The notes under the pieces are model-generated. The model worked only from the letters and a program-made list of their open reading frames with translations. It was not told the DNA's origin and did no database searches. A DNA stretch of 64,000 nt, taken from NCBI GenBank assembly GCA_937776645.1, contig CALMRI010000030.1, positions 20,001 to 84,000 on the forward strand, given 5' to 3'. This document shows, piece after piece, positions 34,728 to 43,839 of this stretch. Source of the stretch: an uncultured Alphaproteobacteria bacterium. GTDB taxonomy: Bacteria; Pseudomonadota; Alphaproteobacteria; Thalassobaculales; Thalassobaculaceae. Made by a program: the position numbers and the translations under genes. Position 1 is the stretch's first letter; every line of letters starts with the position of its first letter.

Positions 34728-35402
34728 TTACGGCATCTCGCAACCGCGCTCGCGCAAGGTCGCATCGACCCAGGAGCGATCCGATGTGCCGGCTTTGATC
34801 TGGGCCATCTGCTCGACTTCGGCGTCCTGCTTGGCCTGGGTTCGGGCCAGCGCGCCGGGGACCTCGCCATATGGCACCGCCAGCACCCCGTCCCAATCAC
34901 CAATCACCAGATCACCCGGCTCGATCACCATTCCGTCCAGGGCTATCGGTACGTTGATCTCGCCCGGCCCATCCTTGTAGGGGCCGCGATGCGAAACGCC
35001 AGCCGCAAACACCGGCAGATTGACCGCCAGGAAAGCCTCGACATCGCGCACCGCACCATCAAGCACGAAGCCGCCGACCCGGCGTTTGACAGCATGCGCC
35101 AGCATCAGTTCCCCCATCAGCGAATTGGTCAGGTCGCCGCCACCGTCGCAGACGATGATATCGCCGGGCTCGGCCATGTCGATCGCTTTGTGCAACATCA
35201 GATTATCGCCTGACCGTGCTTTAACCGTCAGCGCCGGCCCAGCCATCTGCCCGGACTTGTGATAGGGCCTGAGCCGCCGCCCGCCGGCGCTCATCCGCCA
35301 CATGCTGTCAGAGACATTGGCCACCGGCAGGTCGAGGAATTTTTTCGCGACATCAAGGTCTACCTTGATGTCGCAGTTGAGGATGCGGAAGCCAATGGTC
35401 AT
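34728..35402 (-). CDS. RraA-like / HMG aldolase family protein
   Basis: A 224-residue RraA-fold protein with GGDLTNSLMGELMLAHAVKR near residue 97 and DGAVRDVEAF near 122. It thus has the Gly-rich loop and Arg-Asp pair used by 4-hydroxy-4-methyl-2-oxoglutarate/oxaloacetate aldolases for metal and substrate binding. This favours a catabolic aldolase or decarboxylase over an RNase E regulator. AGGAAC precedes ATG 35402. It lies 50 bp upstream of fdhD on the same strand. Confidence 0.8.
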   Translation of the reverse strand: MTIGFRILNCDIKVDLDVAKKFLDLPVANVSDSMWRMSAGGRRLRPYHKSGQMAGPALTVKARSGDNLMLHKAIDMAEPGDIIVCDGGGDLTNSLMGELMLAHAVKRRVGGFVLDGAVRDVEAFLAVNLPVFAAGVSHRGPYKDGPGEINVPIALDGMVIEPGDLVIGDWDGVLAVPYGEVPGALARTQAKQDAEVEQMAQIKAGTSDRSWVDATLRERGCEMP

Positions 35403-35694
35403 CGGATTGTTCCTCACTTTGCCTATGTGGGCGGATTTAGCTGACAGTGTGGAGCGCATTTAAATACGGGGAATCGCGGGTCAGATAAACAGCGTAGGCG
35501 GCTTGGGGTGATATGGCCAATCCAACCGGCGGATAGGTATCAGATATGCGGGTTCTCTGCTGCTCTCGATATTGTCGTTGGGTTATCGCTCGCCTTTCCG
35601 GTCGATGGGCGCAACACTGCGTCGGTGATCTTACGCTCGGGCTTATGTTCGAGCTCGGCGCCTCCGCCACACCAGCCATGAGTTCCCACCCCCG

Positions 35695-36930
35695 ATGTCT
35701 CATTCCCATCCTCACAGCGTTGAAACCTCCTATGGTTGGGTGGTCATCATCGCCTCGTTGCTGCTGAACAGTATCGGGCTTGGGGCGCCTAATATTCTAT
35801 TCGTCACCTTGAAGCCGATCGCCGCTGATTTGGAGACCGCGCGCTGGGTACCGTCGATGGCCTTTTCGCTGATGATGATCGGTGCCGGCACCGGCGGGAT
35901 CATCATGGGCTGGTGGATGGACAAGCGCGGCATCCTGCAGCCAGTGCTGTTTGGCTCGGTAATGATCGCGCTCGGGGCCTTTATCGCCAGCTTCGCCGAG
36001 GATCGCTGGAGCCTTTTTCTCGCCAATGGGTTGTTCATCGGCTTTCTCGGCAAGGCGGCGATGATCGCCCCGTTGATCGCCAATGCGACCCGCTGGTTCG
36101 ACAGGCGGCGCGGGCTAGCGATCTCGATCATTGCTTCGGGACAGGGACTGGCGGGGGCACTCTGGCCACCGCTTATCCGCTATTTAAATGACAGCGTCGG
36201 TTGGCGCGAGACCTATTTCTATTTCTCGATCTTCGCGATCTGCACGATGTTGCCGCTGGCTTGGCTGATCCGGCCAAGGCCACCCGTGCCGCCGGCTGGG
36301 GCGCCGATGGACCGGAACGCTGCCGATGGTCTGGTGTTTGGGCTGCCGGCGAACCTGGTGCAGGGCATGTTGTGGCTGGCGGTCATTGGTTGTTGCACGG
36401 CCATGGCGATGCCGGTTGTGCATCTGGTCAGCCATGCCACCGATCTTGGCCACCCGGCGGCGCGGGCGGCGGAGTTGTTGTCGGTGATGATGATCGCCGG
36501 GTTCATCAGCCGGATCGGTTTCGGCATGTTGGCCGACCGGATCGGCGCAGTGCCGACCCTGCTGATCGGCTCGGCCTGCCAGGCAGTAATGCTGTTGGTG
36601 TTCTCGATGACCGAGAGCCTGAGCGGACTATATATCGCGGCGGTGCTGTTCGGGCTTGGCTTCGCCGGCATCATGCCGTGTTACCCGATGATCCTACGGA
36701 TGTGGTTCCCGGTTAGCCAGATCGGCTGGCGGATCGCGGCACAATTCATGTTCGCCGCGTTGGGCATGGCCTTGGGCGGCTGGATGGCGGGACAGATGTA
36801 CGATCTGACCGGGTCCTATGGCCCAGCCTTCCTGACCGGCCTGGCCTTCAACGTGATGAACTTCGTGATAATTGGCTCTTTGTTTTTTCGCTCCCGGCGC
36901 ATCGGCGATAGCGCCGATGCGCCGGGGTGA
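35695..36930 (+). CDS. MFS transporter
   Basis: A 411-residue major facilitator with about 12 hydrophobic segments. The cytoplasmic loop motif GWWMDKRG lies between helices 2 and 3, and a second related loop GMLADRIG between helices 8 and 9. The pattern, with a conserved early YGWVVIIASLL, fits the monocarboxylate/oxalate-formate antiporter-like MFS group. Substrate is unknown; carboxylate uptake would fit the adjacent RraA-like aldolase and enoyl-CoA hydratase. Confidence 0.8.
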   Translation: MSHSHPHSVETSYGWVVIIASLLLNSIGLGAPNILFVTLKPIAADLETARWVPSMAFSLMMIGAGTGGIIMGWWMDKRGILQPVLFGSVMIALGAFIASFAEDRWSLFLANGLFIGFLGKAAMIAPLIANATRWFDRRRGLAISIIASGQGLAGALWPPLIRYLNDSVGWRETYFYFSIFAICTMLPLAWLIRPRPPVPPAGAPMDRNAADGLVFGLPANLVQGMLWLAVIGCCTAMAMPVVHLVSHATDLGHPAARAAELLSVMMIAGFISRIGFGMLADRIGAVPTLLIGSACQAVMLLVFSMTESLSGLYIAAVLFGLGFAGIMPCYPMILRMWFPVSQIGWRIAAQFMFAALGMALGGWMAGQMYDLTGSYGPAFLTGLAFNVMNFVIIGSLFFRSRRIGDSADAPG

Positions 36931-36973
36931 AGGGAATTGCTTCGGCTCCGCATCCAACTTGGCTGGGCCGAGC

Positions 36974-37741
36974 TCAGCCCTGCCGGCGATCAAAGAACGG
37001 CTGGATCATGCGTTGCGGCTCGTCAGTCTCGAAGGCCTTGGCGAAAGCATCGATGCCGGCGGTGATGCCCTCCTCCAGCGGCAGGCGTTCCCATTCGGCG
37101 ACCAGAGTCTTCTGCGCCCGCACCGCGATCGGCCCGGAAGCGGCGATGGCCCCGGTGATCCGGTCGATCTCGTCGTCCAGGCTGGCCACTGGGACCAGGC
37201 TCTCCAGAAAGCCCCAGTCATAAGCGGTCTTGGCGTCAATGTTTTCGGCCGACAGCACCAGATAGTTCGAGCGGCCCCAGCCAACCAACCGGGGCAGCAG
37301 CGCCGCCTCGATCACCGAGGGAACGCCGATCCGGACCTCGGGCATGCCGAAGACTGCGTTCTCAGACGCAACGCGCAGATCGCAGGCCGCCGCCAGCTCC
37401 ATCCCAGCACCAAGACTGTAGCCGTTGACCCTCGCGATCACCGGCACCGGCAGCTTGCGGATCAGTACGAACAGATCATGCAAGGCGCTTATGAACGCGC
37501 GGCCGGTATCGGCGTCTAGGGCGCACAGCTCGTTGATATCAGCACCGCCAACAAAGGATTTCAGACCGGCCCCGGTCAACACCACCACCCGCAACGCCGG
37601 GTCGTCGGCAAGGCTGGTGAAGGCCGCAATCAACCCGTCGATGCTGGCGCGGTCGAGGGCGTTAAGCTTGTCCTGGCGGTCAAGGGTGACGGTGACAATA
37701 TCGCCGGTGCCGGCGGTGCGGCGTTCGATGGTGACAGACAT
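36974..37741 (-). CDS. Enoyl-CoA hydratase/isomerase family protein
   Basis: A 255-residue crotonase-fold protein with the oxyanion-hole segments SFVGGADINEL (about 63) and NGYSLGAGMELAAACDLRVA (about 103). The catalytic Glu region is FGMPEVRIGVPS near 130. It hydrates 2-enoyl-CoA or acts as a related crotonase. Its ATG directly abuts the stop of the upstream CinA-like gene (TGA-ATG), showing tight translational coupling. Confidence 0.88.
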   Translation of the reverse strand: MSVTIERRTAGTGDIVTVTLDRQDKLNALDRASIDGLIAAFTSLADDPALRVVVLTGAGLKSFVGGADINELCALDADTGRAFISALHDLFVLIRKLPVPVIARVNGYSLGAGMELAAACDLRVASENAVFGMPEVRIGVPSVIEAALLPRLVGWGRSNYLVLSAENIDAKTAYDWGFLESLVPVASLDDEIDRITGAIAASGPIAVRAQKTLVAEWERLPLEEGITAGIDAFAKAFETDEPQRMIQPFFDRRQG

Positions 37742-38542
37742 TCAGCTGTCCTCTACATCAGTTGGCTCGCCGCCCAGATCACGGATCAATTGGCGCACTT
37801 CCTCACTCGCCGGCTCCAAGCGTGCGACGTCGGTGCCGCGCAGCACCAGGGTGGTGCCATAGGTGCCAGCGCGAAAATACGGATAGCTGCCAATGGCGAT
37901 ATCCGGATAGCGTGCCTGAATTTCGCCAAGCCCGGTCGCCACCTTACCCTCGCCGAGATTGGAGATCACCGCCATCGAATGCACCTTGGCGCCGCTCCTG
38001 AGCGCCGGCAGCAGCTCCTTGACCATCGCCTGGAAAATTCTTGGCACGCCAGCCATGACATGCACGTTCTCGACAGTGAAACCGGGCGCCGCGGAAACCG
38101 GGTTGAGGATCAGGGTCGCGCCGTCGGGGGTGCGGGCCATCCGCATCCGGGCCTCGTTCAGATCCACCCCGACATTGCCAGCATGAGCGGTCATGCGCTT
38201 CACCGCATCCGGATGGTGCGAGACCCCGAGGTCGAAGGATTTTGCCACCGAGTCGCAGGTTATGTCGTCATGGGTCGGCCCGATGCCACCGGACGTGAAC
38301 ACATAATCATACTTGCCTCGCAGCGCCCGAACCGTGTCGACGATCTCGTCCTCGTCGTCGCTTATTACCCTCACTTCCTTTAGGCGAATCCCGGCCTCGA
38401 CCAGCTCGTCGGCGATGAAGCCGAGGTTGGCGTCCTTGGTGCGGCCGGACAGGATCTCGTCACCAATGATGATGAAGGCGGCGGTGACAATCTCCGCCGA
38501 CGCCGTTGCGGTTGGCTTATCTAGAGGCGTTGCTGGGGGCAT
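37742..38542 (-). CDS. CinA-like molybdopterin-binding domain protein
   Basis: A 266-residue protein made only of the CinA N-terminal MoaB/Mog-like domain: [20 protein letters not shown] at the start, [20 protein letters not shown] near 90 and [14 protein letters not shown] near 165. Full CinA has an extra C-terminal NMN deamidase domain, absent here. Stand-alone versions in Alphaproteobacteria are annotated as competence/damage-inducible proteins and may be ADP-ribose pyrophosphatase-like. ATG 38542 is preferred. Divergent from sfsA across 66 bp. Confidence 0.85.
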   Translation of the reverse strand: MPPATPLDKPTATASAEIVTAAFIIIGDEILSGRTKDANLGFIADELVEAGIRLKEVRVISDDEDEIVDTVRALRGKYDYVFTSGGIGPTHDDITCDSVAKSFDLGVSHHPDAVKRMTAHAGNVGVDLNEARMRMARTPDGATLILNPVSAAPGFTVENVHVMAGVPRIFQAMVKELLPALRSGAKVHSMAVISNLGEGKVATGLGEIQARYPDIAIGSYPYFRAGTYGTTLVLRGTDVARLEPASEEVRQLIRDLGGEPTDVEDS

Positions 38543-38608
38543 GAATGGTTTCTTCAGCTGGTTCGACGAGTTAAAATAAAGCAGAACCATCGCCCATCGG
38601 ACCCGGTC

Positions 38609-39322
38609 ATGCAACTGCCCCCGCTTTATCCCGGTCGCCTCATCAAGCGCTACAAACGCTTCCTTGCCGATGTCCGGCTTGACAGTGGCGAGGAACTGAC
38701 GACGCATTGCCCAAATCCCGGCGCGATGACCGGTTTGCAAGAGCCTGGTTCGCTGGTTTGGCTGTCACGCTCGGATAATCTGAAGCGCAAGCTTTCCCAC
38801 ACTTTCGAACTGATCGAGACGTCCGGTGGGCTGGTCGGCATCAATACCAACCATCCCAATGCGATCGTCGCCGAGGCCATCGCAGCTGGTGCGATCACCG
38901 CGCTTGCCGGCTATGCCACGCTCCGGCGCGAGGTGAAATACGGCGAATGCTCGCGCATCGACATTCTGTTGGAAGACCCGGATCGCGATCGCTGTTGGGT
39001 CGAGGTGAAGAACGTGCATCTGAAGCGTGATGACGGTCCAAACCCCAACGCCGCCGAGTTTCCCGACTCCGTCACCCTTCGGGGCGCCCGGCACCTGCAG
39101 GAGATGTCCAAACAGGTCGAGGCCGGAGACCGCGCGGTGATGGTCTATCTGGTACAGAGGATGGATTGCGACCGGTTCTGCGTCGCCGGCGATATCGACC
39201 CGGAATACCAAGCCGCGCTGACAAGCGGGCTGAAGGTCGGCGTCGAGGCGCTGTGCTTTGACACTGCGATCACTACCGAGACCATTACTATGCGCGACGC
39301 GCTGCCGCTGGATTTGGCGTGA
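38609..39322 (+). CDS. sfsA: Sugar fermentation stimulation protein SfsA
   Basis: A 237-residue protein with all SfsA hallmarks: [34 protein letters not shown], the nuclease-like core [12 protein letters not shown]...[26 protein letters not shown], and [13 protein letters not shown]. The fold is that of a PD-(D/E)xK nuclease, but the cellular role is unclear beyond historical effects on maltose metabolism. Divergent from the CinA-like gene. Confidence 0.93.
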   Translation: MQLPPLYPGRLIKRYKRFLADVRLDSGEELTTHCPNPGAMTGLQEPGSLVWLSRSDNLKRKLSHTFELIETSGGLVGINTNHPNAIVAEAIAAGAITALAGYATLRREVKYGECSRIDILLEDPDRDRCWVEVKNVHLKRDDGPNPNAAEFPDSVTLRGARHLQEMSKQVEAGDRAVMVYLVQRMDCDRFCVAGDIDPEYQAALTSGLKVGVEALCFDTAITTETITMRDALPLDLA

Positions 39323-39347
39323 AACCCGGAACCCCCGCCCGCGCCAT

Positions 39348-40493
39348 CTAACCAAACAAGCTGATATCCACTGGCAGCCGCTTGCGGCCCCAGACACCGC
39401 GAGGACCGTCGAAGACCCCGGCGGTCACCGTGCCACAGGTATTGCAGGCGCCGCTATCCGACAAGGCCCAGTCCGACAGCTCGTACCAGTTCCGCCCGAT
39501 CGTCCGAGCACCGCAGCAATGGCAGTAGGATGATTGCCGGCCAAGGTCGTGAGCATTACCAACATAAGCGTGGCGAACCCCGTTGCTCAGAGCCACCCGC
39601 CGGGCCATCGCCAAGGTCTCGAACGGGGTGCGCGGCTTGTCGAGCATGCGGTAATCCGGGTGGAAGGCCGAGAAATGCATCGGCACGTCCGGCCCGAGAT
39701 TTTCCACCACCCAGCCGGTCATCTCGTCAATCTCGCGCTCGCTGTCATTTTCGCCGGGGATCATGAGATTGGTGATCTCAAACCAGACACTGGTCTCGTG
39801 CTTCAGATATTTCAGGGTCTCAAGCACCGGCGCCAGTTGACCCTTAGTAACATCCCGATAGAACCGCTCGGTGAACGCCTTCAGGTCGACATTGGTGGCG
39901 TCGATCTTCTCGAAGAACGGAGCCCTGGCCCGGTCGGTCACATACCCGGCGGTGACCGCAACGGTCCGCACCCCGGCCGCGCGGCAGGCATCGGCGATAT
40001 CGCGGACATATTCATGGAAAATGATCGGGTCGTTATAAGTGAAGGCGACCGAGGCACAACCCATGCGCTGGGCCGCCTGGGCGATCGATTCCGGCCGCGC
40101 CTCGGCCTGCATGCTATCCATCTCGCGGCTTTTCGAGATGTCGTGGTTCTGACAGAAATTGCAGGCGAGATTGCAGCCGGCAGTGCCAAAGGACAGCACC
40201 GAGGTCCCGGGCAGGAAGTGATTGAGCGGTTTTTTCTCAATCGGATCGATGCAGAACCCCGACGACCGGCCATAGGTGGTCAGCACGATGGCGTCGTCCT
40301 GGCGCGCCCGCACGAAACAAAGCCCGCGTGCGCCCTCCTTCAGCTTGCAGAACCTGGGGCACATCTCACACTGCACCCGGCCGTCCTCCAGCATCGTCCA
40401 ATACTCGGTCGGCACGATCGGACCCTTGCCGTTGATCAGGGGCGGCGGCGGCGATTCCGCAAGGGTCGGCGTGTCCGTCGTGACATTGGTCAT
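39348..40493 (-). CDS. amrS: AmmeMemoRadiSam system radical SAM enzyme
   Basis: A 381-residue radical SAM protein with the cluster motif CNLACNFCQN near 112, preceded by a Cys-rich N-terminal segment CEMCPRFCKL near 43. It has a C-terminal zinc-ribbon-like pair (YCHCCGARTIGR and GACNTCGTV). This architecture defines the radical SAM partner of AMMECR1/MEMO1 proteins. It is divergent from the MEMO1-AMMECR1 fusion gene across 56 bp, completing the system. GAGAGG precedes ATG 40493. The modified target is not known. Confidence 0.9.
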   Translation of the reverse strand: MTNVTTDTPTLAESPPPPLINGKGPIVPTEYWTMLEDGRVQCEMCPRFCKLKEGARGLCFVRARQDDAIVLTTYGRSSGFCIDPIEKKPLNHFLPGTSVLSFGTAGCNLACNFCQNHDISKSREMDSMQAEARPESIAQAAQRMGCASVAFTYNDPIIFHEYVRDIADACRAAGVRTVAVTAGYVTDRARAPFFEKIDATNVDLKAFTERFYRDVTKGQLAPVLETLKYLKHETSVWFEITNLMIPGENDSEREIDEMTGWVVENLGPDVPMHFSAFHPDYRMLDKPRTPFETLAMARRVALSNGVRHAYVGNAHDLGRQSSYCHCCGARTIGRNWYELSDWALSDSGACNTCGTVTAGVFDGPRGVWGRKRLPVDISLFG

Positions 40494-40549
40494 GATCAGG
40501 GCCTCTCTGCATGGTTTCTTGCGCCTGGAACCTATGATAAGCCATTGGC

Positions 40550-41947
40550 ATGACTCTCGACAGCACATCTGAGCGGGTTCGTGCGCCGCACATGGCCGGC
40601 ACTTGGTATCCCGCCGGGGATAGCGAATGCGCCGACATGGTGTTGGCCTGCCTCGACAAGGGTCTGGAATCGCCGGTCCCGGATCCCAAGGTGATCGTCG
40701 CGCCGCATGCAGGCTTTGTGTTTTCCGGCGAAATTGCCGGATCCGCGTTCCGAACCTTGGCGAACCATCGAGAGCGGATCAAGCGGGTGGTGATCATCGG
40801 GCCGGCGCACAGGGCCGGCTTCAAGGGGCTGGCGACCACCAGTGCCGATGCCTGGGCGACGCCACTGGGCACCGTGCCGGTGGATTGGGGCGCCCTACGC
40901 AAACTGATGCCCCTACCGGGCTTCAGCGTCCTCGACAAGGTTTTTGAGGGCGAGCACAGCCTGGAGGCGCATCTGCCGTTCCTGCAGCCGGTGCTGGACG
41001 ATTTCACCATCGTGCCTATCCTGGTCGGCGATGCCAGTGTCGAGCTGGTGCGCGAGGCGTTGTCGCTGGTTTGGGGCGGGCCGGAGACGGTGATCTCGGT
41101 CTCCTCCGATCTCTCGCATTTTCACGAACATGCAACGGCGGTCAAACTCGACCAGGCGACAACGCGCCATATAGAACTGCTGCAGCACGAAAAGATCGAT
41201 GGCAACGGCGCTTGCGGTCATCGGGCGCTGGCCGGGGCTTTGGAGCTGGCGCGGACCCACGATCTCAGGGTCACCCATCTCGATGTTCGCAATTCCGGCG
41301 ATACCAGAGGTGGCCGCGACCGGGTGGTCGGCTACGGCGCCTATGCGATGGAATACGCTGAAAACGCCCGGATTTCCGACGCCGATCGCCGGCAATTGCT
41401 GGGGGCTACCCGACAGGCGCTGCAATTTGGAGTCGAAAATAGCCGGGCGCCGACGGTGAATTACGGCCCCGGTGTGTCGAAGTCGCTAACCGCCATGCGG
41501 GCCAGTTTCGTCTCCTTAAAGATCAACGGTCAGCTCCGCGGCTGCATCGGATCGGTCGCCGCGCATCAGGCGCTGCTGCCGGATGTGGTGGCTAATGCCT
41601 ATAAGGCTGGGTTCGGCGATCCCCGCTTCGGGCCGTTGACTCTGGAGGAGCTGGAACAGCTTGATATCGAGGTATCGCTGTTATCCTTCCCCCGGATCAT
41701 GCAGTTCGAGAACGAGGCGGATCTTGTCCGCCAAGTCCGCCCGGATAAGGACGGTCTGATCCTGCAGGACCAGGGCCGACGCGGTCTGTTCCTGCCCAGC
41801 GTCTGGCAAGGCCTGCCCAAGGCCGAGGACTTTATCCGGCAGCTGAAACGCAAAGCCGGCTTCGAGCTTGACCATTGGTCGGATCAGCTACGGGTGTTCC
41901 GCTACACAACCGAAACTTTCAGCGAGACCTTTCGCCCGGCCGGATGA
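40550..41947 (+). CDS. amrBA: MEMO1-AMMECR1 fusion protein (AmmeMemoRadiSam proteins B and A)
   Basis: A 465-residue fusion. The MEMO1-like domain (about 1-275) carries metal-site histidines in VAPHAGFVFSGE and GPAHRAGFKG, plus SSDLSHFHEHATA. The AMMECR1 domain (about 290-465) has the invariant LRGCIGSVAAHQALLPDV near 328. MEMO1 is structurally related to class III extradiol dioxygenases and can bind metal. With the divergent radical SAM gene this forms a complete AmmeMemoRadiSam set, a conserved system whose biochemistry is still poorly defined. Confidence 0.9.
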   Translation: MTLDSTSERVRAPHMAGTWYPAGDSECADMVLACLDKGLESPVPDPKVIVAPHAGFVFSGEIAGSAFRTLANHRERIKRVVIIGPAHRAGFKGLATTSADAWATPLGTVPVDWGALRKLMPLPGFSVLDKVFEGEHSLEAHLPFLQPVLDDFTIVPILVGDASVELVREALSLVWGGPETVISVSSDLSHFHEHATAVKLDQATTRHIELLQHEKIDGNGACGHRALAGALELARTHDLRVTHLDVRNSGDTRGGRDRVVGYGAYAMEYAENARISDADRRQLLGATRQALQFGVENSRAPTVNYGPGVSKSLTAMRASFVSLKINGQLRGCIGSVAAHQALLPDVVANAYKAGFGDPRFGPLTLEELEQLDIEVSLLSFPRIMQFENEADLVRQVRPDKDGLILQDQGRRGLFLPSVWQGLPKAEDFIRQLKRKAGFELDHWSDQLRVFRYTTETFSETFRPAG

Positions 41948-41962
41948 GCGGGGTTAAGCCCC

Positions 41963-43756
41963 TTACCCCCGCCCGTAGAGCCCGTCCAGCCGCTCCCAAT
42001 AAGCCTCGCGGATCTTGTGGCGGCGGATTTTCAGGGTCGGGGTCATCATCGTGTTCTCGGTGGTGAAAGCCTCGGTGGCGATGGTTACCCGGCGAACCCT
42101 TTCAATCTGCGACAGCTTGGCGTTGATCCGCTCCATTACGCCGGCAATCGCCCTGGTGAAGTCTTCGTTCCCGGCGAGCGCGGCCAGATCAGCCGGCGAG
42201 TCGTTGTCCTTAGCCCATTCGTTGACAAACTCCTCCGACGGCACGACGACGCCGACCAGATAGGGGCGCTTGTCGCCATAGACCATGGCCTGAGCGATCT
42301 CGGTCTCCAGGGTGATGACCCCTTCCACCCGGGCCGGGGCGATATTGTCACCGCCGGAATTGACGATGATGTCCTTCTTGCGGTCGGTGATCCGCAGATA
42401 GCCGTCATCCTCGATCACGCCGATATCGCCGGTATGCAACCAGCCGTCGACGATGGTCGCGGCCGTCGTCTCCTGGTCGTGCCAATAGCCTTTCATCAGC
42501 AACTCGCCGCGGACCAGAATTTCGCCATCCACGGCGATTTTGATCTCGACATCGATCAGCGCCGGGCCGACGGTCTCGATGCGGGTTTTGGACGGCCGGT
42601 TACAGGCGATAACCGGTGAGGCCTCGGTTTGACCATAACCCTGCAGGATGCCGACGCCGAGCGATAGAAAGAAAGTGCCTATATCCGGATTAAGCGCCGC
42701 GCCGCCGGACACGAAGGTTTTCAAGCGCCCACCAAACCGCCCCGCCACCTTTTTGCGCACCAGCAGATCGAGCACCACGTTTTGCAGCTTCTCGCTGAAT
42801 GTCAGAGCCTCCGGAGTCTCGTGCCGCTTCTGGCCAAGCATGAGCGCCTTGGCAAACAGTTGCGCCCGCCGCCCGCCGGCTTGCTCGACGCCGCGTTTGA
42901 TCCGGTCGTGCAGCGCCTCATAGAGACGCGGCACGGCAGTCATGATCGTCGGTCGGGTTTCCTGCAGGTTCAGGGCGATCTTGTCCGGCCCCTCGGCGTA
43001 ATAGATCTGGGCCCCGATCGAGATAGGAAAGAGTAGGCCGCAGGTATGCTCATAGGAATGCGACAGCGGCAGTAGCGACAGAAACACCTCGTCACCGAGA
43101 CCTAACTCTTTCATTAGATCATAAGCGGCATAGCAATTGGCCAGGATCGAGCCATGGGTCAACATGACCCCCTTGGGCCGGCCACCGGTACCGGACGTAT
43201 AGATCAAGCAAACAACATCATCGCGTGCCAAGGCTGCGGCGCTCTCGCGGATGTCATCCGGCTCGGTGTCGCCGATCGCCGCCACATAGTCCCAATGCAG
43301 GCTGCGCACGCCGGCCTGGGTATCGGACGCCGGCGCTTCCATCAAAATAACGATGTCGCAAGCGCTGGCGCTGCAGGCGGCGGGAAGGACCCGCCGGGCC
43401 AGTTTCTCGGTCGAGACGATGACGACCTTAGCTCCGGAATGATCGAGAATATAGAGATGGTCGTCAGTGGTGTTGGTAGTGTAGGCCGGCACGACGATGG
43501 CGCCGATGGCGCCGATCGCCAGGTCTGCGACGACCCATTCTGGGCGGTTCTCCGAGACAATGACCACCCGGTCGCCCTTCTCGACGCCAAGGGTCTTTAG
43601 ACCGCGGCCGAGGCGGCTGACCTGTTCCGCCGTCTCGGCATAGCTGCGCGATCGCCAGGCGCCTTCATGCTTGTCCCAGAGGAACGGCTTGGACCCAAGC
43701 GCCGCCGCTTGGTCGAAGAACATCGTTGCGAGATTGCGTACTGCCTTGTAGTCCAT
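41963..43756 (-). CDS. Long-chain acyl-CoA synthetase (AMP-forming)
   Basis: A 597-residue adenylate-forming enzyme. It has the P-loop-like YTSGTGGRPKGVMLTHG near 184, LPLSHSYEHTCG, the adenine-site GYGQTEASPV near 390, the Asp/Arg region GDIGVIEDDGYLRITDRKKD near 450 and a late lysine-containing KIRRHKIREAYW. Overall it matches the FAA1/FadD15 type for long-chain fatty acids. It activates fatty acids to acyl-CoA for degradation or lipid synthesis. GGGAG precedes the ATG. Convergent with the MEMO1 fusion gene and divergent from pepF. Confidence 0.9.
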   Translation of the reverse strand: MDYKAVRNLATMFFDQAAALGSKPFLWDKHEGAWRSRSYAETAEQVSRLGRGLKTLGVEKGDRVVIVSENRPEWVVADLAIGAIGAIVVPAYTTNTTDDHLYILDHSGAKVVIVSTEKLARRVLPAACSASACDIVILMEAPASDTQAGVRSLHWDYVAAIGDTEPDDIRESAAALARDDVVCLIYTSGTGGRPKGVMLTHGSILANCYAAYDLMKELGLGDEVFLSLLPLSHSYEHTCGLLFPISIGAQIYYAEGPDKIALNLQETRPTIMTAVPRLYEALHDRIKRGVEQAGGRRAQLFAKALMLGQKRHETPEALTFSEKLQNVVLDLLVRKKVAGRFGGRLKTFVSGGAALNPDIGTFFLSLGVGILQGYGQTEASPVIACNRPSKTRIETVGPALIDVEIKIAVDGEILVRGELLMKGYWHDQETTAATIVDGWLHTGDIGVIEDDGYLRITDRKKDIIVNSGGDNIAPARVEGVITLETEIAQAMVYGDKRPYLVGVVVPSEEFVNEWAKDNDSPADLAALAGNEDFTRAIAGVMERINAKLSQIERVRRVTIATEAFTTENTMMTPTLKIRRHKIREAYWERLDGLYGRG

Positions 43757-43839
43757 TGCCCACTCCCGGCGCGCGGCCCATATACTCGCAGATACCGTCC
43801 CGGCGCGCGCGGCGGCGCGCCAAGGAAAATCACTATCAG

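Noticed and set aside
39534-40553. 339-codon plus-strand frame over the radical SAM gene
   Set aside because: No recognisable domain and lies entirely antisense to an intact AmrS gene with its iron-sulfur motif.
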